The position numbers and the translations under genes are program-made. A stretch of DNA of 64,000 bases, taken from assembly GCA_964626065.1 (NCBI GenBank), contig CAZVDE010000002.1, positions 1 through 64,000 on the forward strand. The letters are read 5' to 3'. The notes under the pieces are model-generated. The model ran no database searches. It saw only the letters and a program-made list of their open reading frames with translations, and had not been told where the DNA came from. Source of the stretch: UBA3910 sp964626065. GTDB lineage: Bacteria > Bacillota > Limnochordia > Darwinibacteriales > Darwinibacteriaceae. Shown here piece by piece: positions 36,581-45,311 of the stretch (positions are counted from its first letter, which is position 1; the number at the start of each line of letters is the position of its first letter).

Positions 36581-37287
36581 TGCTGCAGGGTATGGGCCCG
36601 GAAATAAGTCTATCACTGTTTGGTTTCAGTTTCTTAGAAGGCCTGCTGGCCTTTGTCTCTCCCTGTATTTTGCCTATGCTGCCCATTTACTTGATGTACT
36701 TAGGGGGCGCGGAGGGGGAAACGCTCTCCCGGCGGCGGCTGCTCAGCAATACACTGGGCTTTATAACCGGATTTAGCTTGGTCTTTGTTGCGTTAGGGGC
36801 GACCGCTTCGGCCCTGGGGGCCTTGCTTGTGGCCCATCGTGTTTTGCTGCAGAGGATTTCGGGCCTGGTTGTGATTGTTTTTGGCCTCAATTACCTCGGT
36901 GTGTTTCAGGTGGCCTTTCTTAATCGTTCTAAGACCTTCTCCGTTGAGACGAAAAATCTTAAATTTTGGTCCAGCACCCTGTTCGGCGCGGCCTTTTCTT
37001 TCGGTTGGACGCCTTGTTTGGGCGCATTTTTAGGTACTGCCCTGCTTTTAGCTTCCAATGCCAAGACTTTGTATCAGGGCATGGGGTTACTTTTGGTGTT
37101 TTCGCTGGGCCTGGCCATTCCTTTTTTTCTCACCGCCATTTTGTGGAGCAGGCTGCAGGGCGCATTCGGCTTCATTAAACGCAACATGAGGCTGATCCGG
37201 GGCATCTCGGGCGCGCTGTTGGTGTTGGTGGGTATTCTGATGCTGTTCGATCGTTTCGGCGGCTATGCCCGCCTATTCTTAGACTAA
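36580..37287 (+). CDS. ccdA: CcdA/DsbD-like transmembrane thiol transporter
   Basis: 235 residues, six membrane helices. The two conserved membrane cysteines are in FVSPCILPMLPIYL and FGWTPCLGAFLGT, exactly as in CcdA. It passes reducing equivalents from cytoplasmic thioredoxin to extracytoplasmic thiol proteins, here most likely the TlpA-like product encoded just upstream. Translation is coupled by the TAATG overlap. No cytochrome c genes are in view, so the final target is unknown. Confidence 0.93.
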   Translation: MLQGMGPEISLSLFGFSFLEGLLAFVSPCILPMLPIYLMYLGGAEGETLSRRRLLSNTLGFITGFSLVFVALGATASALGALLVAHRVLLQRISGLVVIVFGLNYLGVFQVAFLNRSKTFSVETKNLKFWSSTLFGAAFSFGWTPCLGAFLGTALLLASNAKTLYQGMGLLLVFSLGLAIPFFLTAILWSRLQGAFGFIKRNMRLIRGISGALLVLVGILMLFDRFGGYARLFLD

Positions 37288-37288
37288 A

Positions 37289-37312
37289 AAAGCCCCCGTG
37301 AAAGGGGGCTTT
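37289..37312. terminator. Terminator between ccdA and tyrosine phenol-lyase genes
   Basis: AAAGCCCCC pairs with GGGGGCTTT around a six-base loop. The minus strand has a T6 tail (stronger for tpl); the plus strand only TTT. Confidence 0.88.
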
Positions 37313-37324
37313 AGGCGGCGAACT

Positions 37325-38698
37325 TTATAACGGTTCGAAGCGGGCGGTGAAAAAGCGCAGGACGGGCGGTTCGTAAACAAAGCGCAGCCCTTTGACGCTT
37401 TTCCGTTCTTTGTATAGATCGATGACCGCATCGGCCACCACATCCATATGGGAGTAGGTGTACACCCTGCGGGGGATGGTTAAACGAACAAGCTCCAGCT
37501 TGGGGTAGTGGTGGTTGCCGTCTTTATCTCGGCCCGCTGAGACAATGCCCCGTTCCATACTGCGCACGCCCGATTGCAGATAAAGCTGGGCCGCCAGCAT
37601 CTGCGCGGGGAATTCTTCTTGGGGGATCTGGGGATAGAAGGCTCTTGCATCTAAAAAGACAGCGTGGCCGCCGATTGGTTTTACCACCGGGATGCCCGCT
37701 TCAATGAGGCGGTCGCCCAGATACTGCACCTGTGCTAAGCGGTGGGCGATAAAATGGTAGTCCATTGACTCATACATACCGCGGGCCAATGCTTCCATAT
37801 CCCTGCCGGTCATGCCGCCGTAGGAAGGCATGCCTTCGTACACCACGACCAGGCTCGTTGCTTTTTGGTATAAATCATCGTCGTTAAGGGCTAAAAATCC
37901 ACCGATGTTGACAATGCCATCTTTTTTGCCGGACATTGTGGCCCCGTCCGCGTAACTGAATGTCTCCAAGACGATCTCGTGGATTGATTTATCCCGGTAG
38001 CCGGGCTCCCGGTGTTTAATAAAGCAGGCATTTTCCACGCAGCGTGTGGCGTCCATCATAACCTTGATGTTGTATTTTTGGGCCAGGGCGTACACCGCGC
38101 GCATGTTTTCCATGGCGACCGGTTGGCCCCCGGCTAGGTTTACCGTGACAGCTAAGCAGATGTAGGGGATTTTTTCCGGGCCCACTTCGTCAATGAGTGC
38201 CTGAAGTTTCTCTAAATCCACATTGCCTTTAAACGGATGATCGCTGTCTGGGTTGTGCCCTTCGTCAATGATGATGTCCCTGAATATCGCCCCGTTCATT
38301 TCTTGGTGCGCCCGTGTGGTCGTGAAATACATATTGCCCGGTACATAATCACCGGGTGTGATCATAATCTGGGACAAAATGTTTTCTGCGCCCCGTCCTT
38401 GATGAGTGGGGACAACATGCTTAAAACCGTATAATTCCTGAACAGCCTTTTCCAGCTTCTTAAAGTTTTTGCTGCCGGCATAAGCCTCATCGCCGAGCAT
38501 GAGCCCTGACCATTGATTATCGCTCATGGCGTTGGTACCGCTATCTGTGAGCAGGTCAATGTACACATCCTCCGAGTCAAGCAGGAATGTGTTGTATCCC
38601 GCCTTTTTTAGGGCCTTTGCCCTTTGTTCTCTGGTGGTCATTTTTATTGGTTCCACCATTTTGATTTTATAAGGTTCAGCCAAATACTTATACTCCAC
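37325..38698 (-). CDS. tpl: Tyrosine phenol-lyase
   Basis: 457 residues, matching the 456 of the Citrobacter enzyme. The PLP lysine is in SYADGATMSGKKDG. It is a tyrosine phenol-lyase, not a tryptophanase, because specificity positions match TPL: SGVRSMERGI keeps the arginine equivalent to Arg381, and LRFFTARF keeps Phe448, where tryptophanase has Ile and His. It splits L-tyrosine into phenol, pyruvate and ammonia, a fermentative route. Start taken at the GTG at 38698 (GGGAGTG upstream, giving MEYKYLAEPYKIK); an in-frame ATG at 38713 adds five residues. Confidence 0.93.
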   Translation of the reverse strand: MEYKYLAEPYKIKMVEPIKMTTREQRAKALKKAGYNTFLLDSEDVYIDLLTDSGTNAMSDNQWSGLMLGDEAYAGSKNFKKLEKAVQELYGFKHVVPTHQGRGAENILSQIMITPGDYVPGNMYFTTTRAHQEMNGAIFRDIIIDEGHNPDSDHPFKGNVDLEKLQALIDEVGPEKIPYICLAVTVNLAGGQPVAMENMRAVYALAQKYNIKVMMDATRCVENACFIKHREPGYRDKSIHEIVLETFSYADGATMSGKKDGIVNIGGFLALNDDDLYQKATSLVVVYEGMPSYGGMTGRDMEALARGMYESMDYHFIAHRLAQVQYLGDRLIEAGIPVVKPIGGHAVFLDARAFYPQIPQEEFPAQMLAAQLYLQSGVRSMERGIVSAGRDKDGNHHYPKLELVRLTIPRRVYTYSHMDVVADAVIDLYKERKSVKGLRFVYEPPVLRFFTARFEPL

Positions 38699-38845
38699 TA
38701 ATGACACTCCCATCCTCTGGAATTATGTTTCGCGCGACGGCATACCCCACACCTCCCTGCGCCGCCGCTATTGCATTTATTATTAAAGTTCTGTAAAGGA
38801 TTTCTTCTTTCAGGTGAATAAATCCTGCACAATATTTTAGAACGC

Positions 38846-38874
38846 TTGAACTTGATCAACCCTTCGGGTACAAT
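38846..38874 (+). promoter_or_regulatory. Sigma-A promoter of the small protein-hydrolase pair
   Basis: TTGAAC (38846-38851), 17-base spacer, TACAAT (38869-38874), about 44 bases before the small ORF. Confidence 0.65.
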
Positions 38875-38917
38875 TTAAGTGTTGTTTGCCATGAAAAGGG
38901 AGAGAAAGGAATTGTCT

Positions 38918-39091
38918 ATGACTTGCAAAAGTTTGGCCATGCAGATTCGAGGCCGCATTAATGAATTGAAATCGGAACAGATTATGCTCAGGCCCTTCAT
39001 CGCTTCCGATCAGGCTCTGTGGGAGGCGTTGGAAAAGGCCATTTCGGAGTTAAACTGGGTCTTGGAACGAGTGGTATCCGAGGAGGAATAA
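38918..39091 (+). CDS. Small hypothetical protein (57 residues)
   Basis: 57 residues from the ATG at 38918 (AAGGA seven bases upstream). The sequence is strongly helical and charged, with one Cys near the N-terminus (MTCKSLAMQIRGRINEL) and a coiled-coil-like heptad pattern later; no membrane helix. Its end contains the ribosome site GAGGAGG of the next gene, two bases separating stop and start, so the two are co-translated. I do not recognise a family. Coding status is supported by promoter, ribosome site and operon position. Confidence 0.6.
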   Translation: MTCKSLAMQIRGRINELKSEQIMLRPFIASDQALWEALEKAISELNWVLERVVSEEE

Positions 39092-39093
39092 AC

Positions 39094-40698
39094 ATGAAGC
39101 ATCTGCGGATTTTAGCTGCTCTCGTGACGTTGATCGTTGTTTGCTCGCCTGCAGTGTTAAGCGCCGAAACCAAAGGGGAATTCATCTTATTCTTGGCCGG
39201 CAGCGAGGCCGGCCGTGAAACGTACAGCTATGCTGATGCCGTCCTTGAGACGAACGGTACAATTGCAGTAGGAGCGCAAACGCTCACAGTTGCCAGTGAA
39301 TTAAAGGGCAAGGGCGGTGTTTGGCGGCAGTACAGTGCTGCTTTTTTACCCGGGGCAGCGCTGAAAGCCGATTTCAGCCCGGGGAAAGTCCGGTTTGAAG
39401 TTGGCCCGCTGCAGCGGGAATACCCACTGGCAAGGGATTATGTTGTTTTAGAAAACAATGTTTTCGCCCATTACCTACAGCTGCTGCAGTTGGGCCTTAC
39501 AGAAGGGGAGCGGCGGGCGCTTCCGATTGTAGTGCCCAGCCTGGTCTTGGCTAATCAAAACCCCATATTGGAGGGGAGCCTAGAACACCGGGGCCGAGTA
39601 TTGTATCAAAGCGCGGGTGAAACGTTTTACCTGCAGGAATTACTGCTTACGCTGCCCGGCAATCTGCAGGTGCTTTTAGCGGGCGATGATGACCGCAACT
39701 TGTTTTTGCTGGAAATTCCGCTGCAGGGTGTGCGGGTTGTAGACAGCGATTTTGCGGATCTAACCAGTCTGAGCGGGAAAAGCGCAAGCATCCCCCACTG
39801 GATAAGCGAGGATTTTACGGTTGAGAAGGAAGGGATAGTCTTAGCCGGTACCTTGGCCCTGCCAACTCAAGGTGCGCCCCCCTTTGCCGCCGTTTTTCTA
39901 AACTCGGGTTCCGGGCCTCAAGACCGCGATGGCAATACGCCGCCCGTTTATATGGCGGATATGTTCAAAACAATGATGGAGCACTTCACCGCGGCCGGCT
40001 TTGCGGTTTTAGCCTATGATGAACGGGGAGTGGGCGCAAGCAGCGGGGATTACGCTGCGGCCTCATTAAATGATCTTCTCTCCGATGTGGAGGCCCTTCT
40101 TGATTTTCTGGCCGGCCATCCTCTTGTGGATCCAAATCGCTTAGCCATGCTGGGCCACAGCGAGGGCGCCCTATTTGCGCCCGTGTTCGCGGATCGTTTG
40201 TCTGCCCTTATTCTGCTGGCCGGCCCTTCCATTCCCCTTGATGAACTCCTGCCCGAACAGCTCCGGTACCAGCTCGCCCAGGAGTGGCTTTCAGCCGAAG
40301 AAAAGGAGATCTTAAACGAACTGCTTGCCCAGGTTGAACAAGTGCTGCAGGAAGCACGGGAGGGGCAGGAAAAGAGCGCTATTTTGCCGCTTAACCTGGA
40401 CTGGTTGCGAGAGCACATGGAATTGGATCCCAAATCTAATCTGGCTGCCATCAAGGATCAACCGGTTTTGATTATCCAAGGTGAAGAAGATCTAAAAGTT
40501 ATGCCTTACCACGCCCAAGAACTCGCCGATGCCTTGCGCGGGGCAGGCAATGAAAACGTAGCGGTGCACTATTTAGAGGGTACTACACATGAGTTTGGCT
40601 TTTCCGTATTTGACCCCCAATTTGATCCCCTCGATCCGCTGCGCATCAACCCCCGCTTATTTGACCTGATTACCGATTGGCTGGGGGAAAACTTATAA
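39094..40698 (+). CDS. Secreted alpha/beta hydrolase (serine esterase/peptidase type)
   Basis: 534 residues from the ATG at 39094. A signal peptide (LRILAALVTLIVVCSPAVLS) leads into a 200-residue N-terminal beta-rich domain I do not recognise, then an alpha/beta hydrolase: NSGSGPQDRDGN (oxyanion region), YDERGVGAS, nucleophile elbow GHSEGA, an acid in VLIIQGEEDLKV and the His in GTTHEFG. The family splits small esters or acyl groups outside the cell; substrate unknown. Terminator downstream shared with the convergent csp gene. Confidence 0.85.
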   Translation: MKHLRILAALVTLIVVCSPAVLSAETKGEFILFLAGSEAGRETYSYADAVLETNGTIAVGAQTLTVASELKGKGGVWRQYSAAFLPGAALKADFSPGKVRFEVGPLQREYPLARDYVVLENNVFAHYLQLLQLGLTEGERRALPIVVPSLVLANQNPILEGSLEHRGRVLYQSAGETFYLQELLLTLPGNLQVLLAGDDDRNLFLLEIPLQGVRVVDSDFADLTSLSGKSASIPHWISEDFTVEKEGIVLAGTLALPTQGAPPFAAVFLNSGSGPQDRDGNTPPVYMADMFKTMMEHFTAAGFAVLAYDERGVGASSGDYAAASLNDLLSDVEALLDFLAGHPLVDPNRLAMLGHSEGALFAPVFADRLSALILLAGPSIPLDELLPEQLRYQLAQEWLSAEEKEILNELLAQVEQVLQEAREGQEKSAILPLNLDWLREHMELDPKSNLAAIKDQPVLIIQGEEDLKVMPYHAQELADALRGAGNENVAVHYLEGTTHEFGFSVFDPQFDPLDPLRINPRLFDLITDWLGENL

Positions 40699-40731
40699 AA
40701 AAAAGGCCCGATCCATGCGGATGGGGCCTTT
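40698..40731. terminator. Terminator between hydrolase and cold shock genes
   Basis: AAAGGCCC-GATCC pairs with GGAT-GGGCCTTT across a four-base loop (one internal mismatch). The minus strand has an eight-T tail, so it mainly ends csp; it may also serve the plus strand. Confidence 0.85.
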
Positions 40732-40749
40732 CTGCGTTTGCGGTTAGTT

Positions 40750-40947
40750 TTAGAGACGAGTAACGTTTGCCGCCTGCGGACCTCTCGATCCTTCCACGAT
40801 ATCAAAGCTGACTTCGTCGCCTTCGTTGAGCGATTTAAAGCCGTCGCCTTGAATGGCGGAATAGTGGACGAATACGTCATCACCGTTGTCTACTTCGATA
40901 AAACCGAAACCTTTTTCTGCGTTAAACCATTTGACTCTGCCAATCAT
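40750..40947 (-). CDS. Cold shock domain protein, CspA family
   Basis: 65 residues, one OB-fold cold shock domain. RNP motifs are intact: KGFGFIEV and DVFVHYSAI. It binds single-stranded RNA/DNA and melts mRNA structure. GAGGAGG lies 11 bases before the ATG, a long spacing. The transcript has a leader of about 120 bases from the promoter at 41077-41105, a layout typical of csp genes, whose leaders control expression by temperature. Monocistronic, with terminator. Confidence 0.95.
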   Translation of the reverse strand: MIGRVKWFNAEKGFGFIEVDNGDDVFVHYSAIQGDGFKSLNEGDEVSFDIVEGSRGPQAANVTRL

Positions 40948-41076
40948 GCGTTCAATGGCCTCCTCTTATTTATTACTAGTCAAAAGCCAAAATACAGCAA
41001 ACATTGAAAACCCTTGCTCACTTTGTGGTGGCATTTGAGGCCTTTGTTCGCATCATTCAACTTCTTAACCGATCCA

Positions 41077-41105
41077 AGTGTAACATGCCGTCAATCCGCT
41101 GTCAA
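41077..41105 (-). promoter_or_regulatory. Sigma-A promoter of the cold shock gene
   Basis: Minus strand TTGACA (41105-41100, perfect), 17-base spacer, TACACT (41082-41077). The resulting leader is about 120 bases. Confidence 0.7.
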
Positions 41106-41182
41106 TCTTAATCGACAAAAGGTAAAATAATGGCAATGTAGAATAATGACTAAAGTGGGAAAATAAGCCTCTTGGATTGTGT

Positions 41183-41209
41183 TAAAGGTGTTTGGAAATA
41201 TGCCGATAA
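41183..41209 (+). promoter_or_regulatory. Sigma-D (flagellar sigma-28) promoter of the fliD operon
   Basis: TAAA (41183-41186), exactly 15 bases, GCCGATAA (41202-41209): a perfect match to the sigma-28 consensus TAAA-N15-GCCGATAA, 35 bases before fliD. Confidence 0.9.
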
Positions 41210-41244
41210 CAGAAATATAGGACCTTAAGGAAGAGGTGAGGCGG

Positions 41245-42696
41245 GTGAGGATTTCCGGTTTGTCATCGGGCCTGGATGTGGAGCAGATTATTGAAGATCT
41301 AATGCGTGTGGAGCGCATTCCGGTCGATCGAGTGTTTCAGCAGAAAGTCGAGGCGGAATGGCAGAGAGATGCCTATCGCGATGTGAATATGAAGTTTCTG
41401 CGGCTGAGAAACATGTCCTTCGATCTCAGTTTACAGGGCACCTTCGATAAAAAAACAGCCACATCATCGCACGAAGGCATTCTCACGGTTACTGCCACAG
41501 GTAGAGCCCAGGAGGGGCAGTACGAGCTGCAGGTGGAGCAATTAGCTGCCGCGGGCAGGGTGGTTTTTGAGGACGTTGGCACTAATTTGGCCGAGTTTTT
41601 TGCGGATGGTACCGATCAGGCTGCGTTTACCCTGCGGGCGGGAAATTCGGAAGATCATGAGGGGTACGAAATAACGGTAGCCAAAGGCGATAATTTAATT
41701 GATATCGCTCAAAAAATTAATGCCCACAAAGATCTGGGCATTCACGCGTTTTCGGATGGCGCAAGTATTTCTCTGACAACTCGGGCTACAGGCACCGGGG
41801 CCCAAATTGAAGTAGTAAATGACTCTGACGATTTTTTTGCGGAGGTTTTCGGTGTAATCCGCGCAGGGGAAGGCCGGGGGCAGAATGCCATAGTTGAAGT
41901 TAACGGCATTAAATTGGAGGCTGAAAGCAACACTCTTGATATAAATGGATTAAGAGTCGATCTGCACGGGGCCGATACTGATACAATGGTGCGTGTCAAT
42001 GTGGCCCACGATGTGGAGGCGGCGGTGGAGAGCATCAAAGAGTTTGCAGATCTTTACAACGAGCTCGTGGAGGAATTGAATGCGGCGCTGCGTGAAGATG
42101 TGCACAGGGAATTCCGGCCCTTGACTGATGCCGAAAAGGCGGAAATGTCCGATAAAGAGATTGAACTGTGGGAAGAAAAGGCCAAAAGCGGGCTACTGCG
42201 TTCTGACCGGCTGATCAGTGGTGTCCTAACCGAAATGCGCCTGGCCTTGGGCGGGGCTGTGGAAGGGTTGGGTGAGCACCGCAGCTTGGCAGAGATAGGT
42301 ATTAAGACCGGGGCTTGGTATGAATACGGCAAGTTGTACATTGACGAAGATAAACTAAGGGGTGCCCTAAGGGACAACCCCGCTGAAGTTCGAGATTTAT
42401 TCACCCAAAACGGGGAAGGCGGCGCGCAGGGGCTCGCCAAACGTTTGACCGCTGCCTTGGATCAAGGTATGGACAGAATCACCAAGACAGCGGGTAAAGC
42501 CACTACTCTTTACGATCAAAGCTTCTTAGGCGAACGTATCCGTGATTATGAGGACCGCCTTTTCGCTCTGGAAGAAAGGCTGATTCGCATCGAACAAAAT
42601 CATTGGAACAAATTTACCGCAATGGAGCAGGTCCTAAGCCAGCTGTACGCCCAGGGCGATTGGTTATACCAGCAGCTTTTGACGATGCAGGGGTGA
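41245..42696 (+). CDS. fliD: Flagellar filament capping protein FliD (HAP2)
   Basis: 483 residues from the GTG at 41245 (AGAGGTG six bases upstream; an in-frame GTG at 41236 is the longer option). The N-terminus RISGLSSGLDVEQIIEDLM is the diagnostic FliD start, and the C-terminal third is coiled coil (LGERIRDYEDRLFALEERL). It caps the growing flagellar filament and helps flagellin subunits fold in place. A perfect sigma-D promoter precedes it, as expected for a late flagellar gene. Two further genes follow in the same unit. Confidence 0.95.
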   Translation: MRISGLSSGLDVEQIIEDLMRVERIPVDRVFQQKVEAEWQRDAYRDVNMKFLRLRNMSFDLSLQGTFDKKTATSSHEGILTVTATGRAQEGQYELQVEQLAAAGRVVFEDVGTNLAEFFADGTDQAAFTLRAGNSEDHEGYEITVAKGDNLIDIAQKINAHKDLGIHAFSDGASISLTTRATGTGAQIEVVNDSDDFFAEVFGVIRAGEGRGQNAIVEVNGIKLEAESNTLDINGLRVDLHGADTDTMVRVNVAHDVEAAVESIKEFADLYNELVEELNAALREDVHREFRPLTDAEKAEMSDKEIELWEEKAKSGLLRSDRLISGVLTEMRLALGGAVEGLGEHRSLAEIGIKTGAWYEYGKLYIDEDKLRGALRDNPAEVRDLFTQNGEGGAQGLAKRLTAALDQGMDRITKTAGKATTLYDQSFLGERIRDYEDRLFALEERLIRIEQNHWNKFTAMEQVLSQLYAQGDWLYQQLLTMQG

Positions 42697-42700
42697 TTAT

Positions 42701-43111
42701 GTGACCAGCAAGGGCTATCAATGCAAACTGCGGCTGTTTACCAAGTTGAGTAGGCTCAGTGAGGAAATGGCGGCTCTTTCCGCGGAACAGCTGCTAGATG
42801 ATGAGCAGGCTTTAGCGCGCCTGCAGAACTTGGTGGAACAGCGGGCAGAAGTGATGGCCGAAATCGATCGGTTGCCGCCTGGGGCCGATGGGCGAGAATC
42901 TGCCGCCTTGGATGCGGCGGCAGAAAATCATTTGCGCCGTGAAATCGAGGCCGCCGAGAAACAAAATGAAATTATCGAAAACACTGTCAAGGCAGTCTTG
43001 GACTGTTTGAAGGAAAGGACCAAAAAACTGCGGGAGGGCAAGCAATCCCAACGCGCCTATGCGGGTAGAACTTTATCTGCCGAAGGTTCTTTTATAGATA
43101 AACGCCGTTAG
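42701..43111 (+). CDS. Probable flagellar chaperone (FliT/FlgN-like, helical)
   Basis: 136 residues, GTG start four bases after the fliD stop, with AGGGG upstream. Almost entirely helical with long heptad stretches (EEMAALSAEQLLDDEQALARL; AAEKQNEIIENTVKAVLDCL) and a charged tail (KERTKKLREGKQSQ). No domain is certain. Its place directly after fliD, length and helix pattern suggest a FliT- or FlgN-type secretion chaperone binding FliD or hook proteins. Function inferred from context only. Confidence 0.6.
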   Translation: MTSKGYQCKLRLFTKLSRLSEEMAALSAEQLLDDEQALARLQNLVEQRAEVMAEIDRLPPGADGRESAALDAAAENHLRREIEAAEKQNEIIENTVKAVLDCLKERTKKLREGKQSQRAYAGRTLSAEGSFIDKRR

Positions 43112-43133
43112 GCGTGTTAAGGAGTAGAGATTG

Positions 43134-43691
43134 ATGACCTTGAGTTCTAAAGATTACGCGATTCATAATCAAATGGAGGATTTGGCCGATCTTGCTATCC
43201 AGCAGGTGATTTCGGAAGACCCAGACGCTTGTGGATGCCCGTTTTGCCGTTCCGATATGAAATGCCTAATCTTAAATCGTCTCCAGCCCGCTTACCAGCC
43301 CGTTGCGGAGTTGGATAGGGGCCGTTTGGCCCGCCTGGAAGATTTAGAACGGGAGCTATTCGATCAAATTATGGTAGAAACGCATCGCGCCTTAGCGCTG
43401 GTGAAGTCCGGTCCCCGGCATCAGGGGAAACGTTCGCCTCTCCACAATGAATTGGAGGAATTTGTCGTGATTGCCCTGCGGGAGGTCTTAAACCACCAGG
43501 AGCAGACCCTTACTTTTGCCCAATTGAGCCGGGTCATGGCAGCGGTGCTCAGTGACCTGCGCCCCCGTTATACTACCACTCATAAGGGAAGCGCTTTTTC
43601 CCGGACTATTCAAATCGATCCCGATTATTTAGCCCGGATTTACTCCAGCATCTACGCCGCCTTCAATAAGTTGAAAGCCAAATCTGAATAA
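43134..43691 (+). CDS. Tandem ComFB-domain protein
   Basis: 185 residues from the ATG at 43134 (AAGGAG nine bases upstream). Residues about 8-55 match ComFB: IHNQMEDLADLAIQQVI followed by the Cys pattern DACGCPFCRSDMKCLILNRLQPAY. Residues about 100-155 repeat the layout (LHNELEEFVVIALREVL, then LSDLRPRYTTTHKGSAF) but without any cysteine. ComFB-type proteins have recently been linked to cyclic dinucleotide sensing and motility; that role here is inference. It is the last gene of the sigma-D fliD unit, which supports a motility link. Confidence 0.75.
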   Translation: MTLSSKDYAIHNQMEDLADLAIQQVISEDPDACGCPFCRSDMKCLILNRLQPAYQPVAELDRGRLARLEDLERELFDQIMVETHRALALVKSGPRHQGKRSPLHNELEEFVVIALREVLNHQEQTLTFAQLSRVMAAVLSDLRPRYTTTHKGSAFSRTIQIDPDYLARIYSSIYAAFNKLKAKSE

Positions 43692-43708
43692 CCCTGCTAA
43701 ATCAAAGC

Positions 43709-43737
43709 AAAAGCCGATTAATCGTCGGCTTTTTTTT
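43709..43737 (+). terminator. Rho-independent terminator of the fliD operon
   Basis: AAAGCCGA pairs with TCGGCTTT around a seven-base loop, followed by a run of T's. Confidence 0.9.
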
Positions 43738-43787
43738 ATATTCTCGCGTTTTGGATATACTAGTCAAAAGCATAAAAGGGTGAGCGG

Positions 43788-45311
43788 ATGTTCTTTTGGA
43801 ACAGGTTGACAGGCCAAGCTGAGCAATCGCGGCGGGAGGTGCTCAAAAACTCCCTGCAGGAAAACCTGCGCCGCTTTAAAGAAGATTATTTCCACAACGT
43901 GGAGACCGTTATGTACCGCGAATTTCGCACCGCCCCACCCCGGGCTCGTGACTGTGCTCTGATCTATATGGATAATATGGTGAAACACGAATCCGCAAGT
44001 GATTATATTCTGCGGCCCATGATGAATACAGGGCTGCCGCCGCGCTTGCGGGGCAAAGAACTTGCGGAACATGTAATCAAAACGATAGTCCTCGCGGACG
44101 GGGTGAATACCCAATCCGGCCATGGGGAGCTGGCCGAAGCTATTTTGAGCGGAACGGTAGTTATCCTGATCGACAATTGCGATGTGGGCATCACCATCGA
44201 TGCCAAGGGGTGGGAACAAAGGGGTGTTACAGAACCCCCCTCGGAAAACGTGGTCAGGGGGCCCCGAGCCGGTTTTACCGAGGATTTGGGTGTGGGACTC
44301 GCTTTACTCCGCCGTAAAATAAAATGCCCATCTTTAAAGGTCAAATACCTGGAAGTAGGCACCGAAACGCGCACTAAAGTGGCTGTAACCTACTTACAAG
44401 ATGTGGCCAACGAAGAACTGGTGGATGAGGTGCTGGGCAGGATAGAGGAAATTGAGATCGATGGCATATTGGATTCCGGCTATATTGAAGAGCTGATTCG
44501 CGATGCGCCCTATTCACCCTTCCCCACCATGGGCAACACGGAACGGCCGGACGTGGTTGCCGCGAAGATTTTGGAAGGCCGGGTGGCAATTTTGGTGGAC
44601 GGCACCCCCTTTGCCTTGACCGCGCCTCATTTTTTCATGGAGAACTTTCAGGCCAACGAGGATTATTATAAAAACTGGCTGGCTGCTTCGTTTCAGAGGA
44701 TTTTACGCTATATATGTTTTTTTCTGACGACTAGTGTACCCGCTTTATATCTTGCTCTCGTCACTTACCACCCCCAACTAATTCCAACAGAGCTGGTGCT
44801 CAGCATTTCCGCTTCGCGCAAAGCGGTGCCTTTCCCCGCAATAGTAGAAATTGTTGCCATGGGGCTCATGTTTGAGATCTTGCGGGAGGCGGGGATTCGC
44901 CTGCCTCAGCCGGTAGGTGATGCGGTCAGCATCGTGGGTGCGGTGGTACTGGGCGAGGCCGCGGTTGTGGCCAACTTGGTCAGCGCCCCGATGATCATTG
45001 TAGTGGGCATAACGGGAATTGCGGGCTTTGCCACCCCCATGCTGCACGGGCCCACCATACTGATCCGCTTCACCTTTGTGCTCTTGGCCTCTATCTTGGG
45101 GTTATACGGCTATCTATTCGGTTTGGTGGGCTTGCTGCTTCATTTGGCCACTATCCATTCCTTTGGCGCTCCGTATTTAACGGGGTATACATCACTTAGG
45201 CCGCAGGAAGCGAAAGATACTGCCATTCGCGCCCCCTGGTGGTGGATGCTTCTGCGTCCTAAATTTTTAGGCAGCCGCAACCGAGTGCGCCTCAGGGGTA
45301 ACCGGCTATGA
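43788..45311 (+). CDS. gerA: Spore germination receptor subunit A (GerA family)
   Basis: 507 residues. The N-terminal half is a soluble two-lobed domain (DCALIYMDNMV, LSGTVVILID, GPRAGFTEDL), then TSVPALYLALVTYHPQLIPTEL and about five membrane helices with VGAVVLGEAAV and a C-terminal RPKFLG. This is the full GerAA/GerBA plan. In the inner spore membrane the A, B and C subunits sense nutrients and trigger germination, with A forming an ion channel. Start ATG 43788 after AAAGGGTGAG. It overlaps gerC by four bases. Confidence 0.95.
   Translation: MFFWNRLTGQAEQSRREVLKNSLQENLRRFKEDYFHNVETVMYREFRTAPPRARDCALIYMDNMVKHESASDYILRPMMNTGLPPRLRGKELAEHVIKTIVLADGVNTQSGHGELAEAILSGTVVILIDNCDVGITIDAKGWEQRGVTEPPSENVVRGPRAGFTEDLGVGLALLRRKIKCPSLKVKYLEVGTETRTKVAVTYLQDVANEELVDEVLGRIEEIEIDGILDSGYIEELIRDAPYSPFPTMGNTERPDVVAAKILEGRVAILVDGTPFALTAPHFFMENFQANEDYYKNWLAASFQRILRYICFFLTTSVPALYLALVTYHPQLIPTELVLSISASRKAVPFPAIVEIVAMGLMFEILREAGIRLPQPVGDAVSIVGAVVLGEAAVVANLVSAPMIIVVGITGIAGFATPMLHGPTILIRFTFVLLASILGLYGYLFGLVGLLLHLATIHSFGAPYLTGYTSLRPQEAKDTAIRAPWWWMLLRPKFLGSRNRVRLRGNRL

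Noticed and set aside
37325..38713. Tryptophanase
   Set aside because: The Arg and Phe positions that set specificity match tyrosine phenol-lyase, not tryptophanase.
43738..43787. Sigma-G promoter for the ger operon
   Set aside because: Expected from biology, but no convincing -35/-10 pair was found in the 50 bases available.
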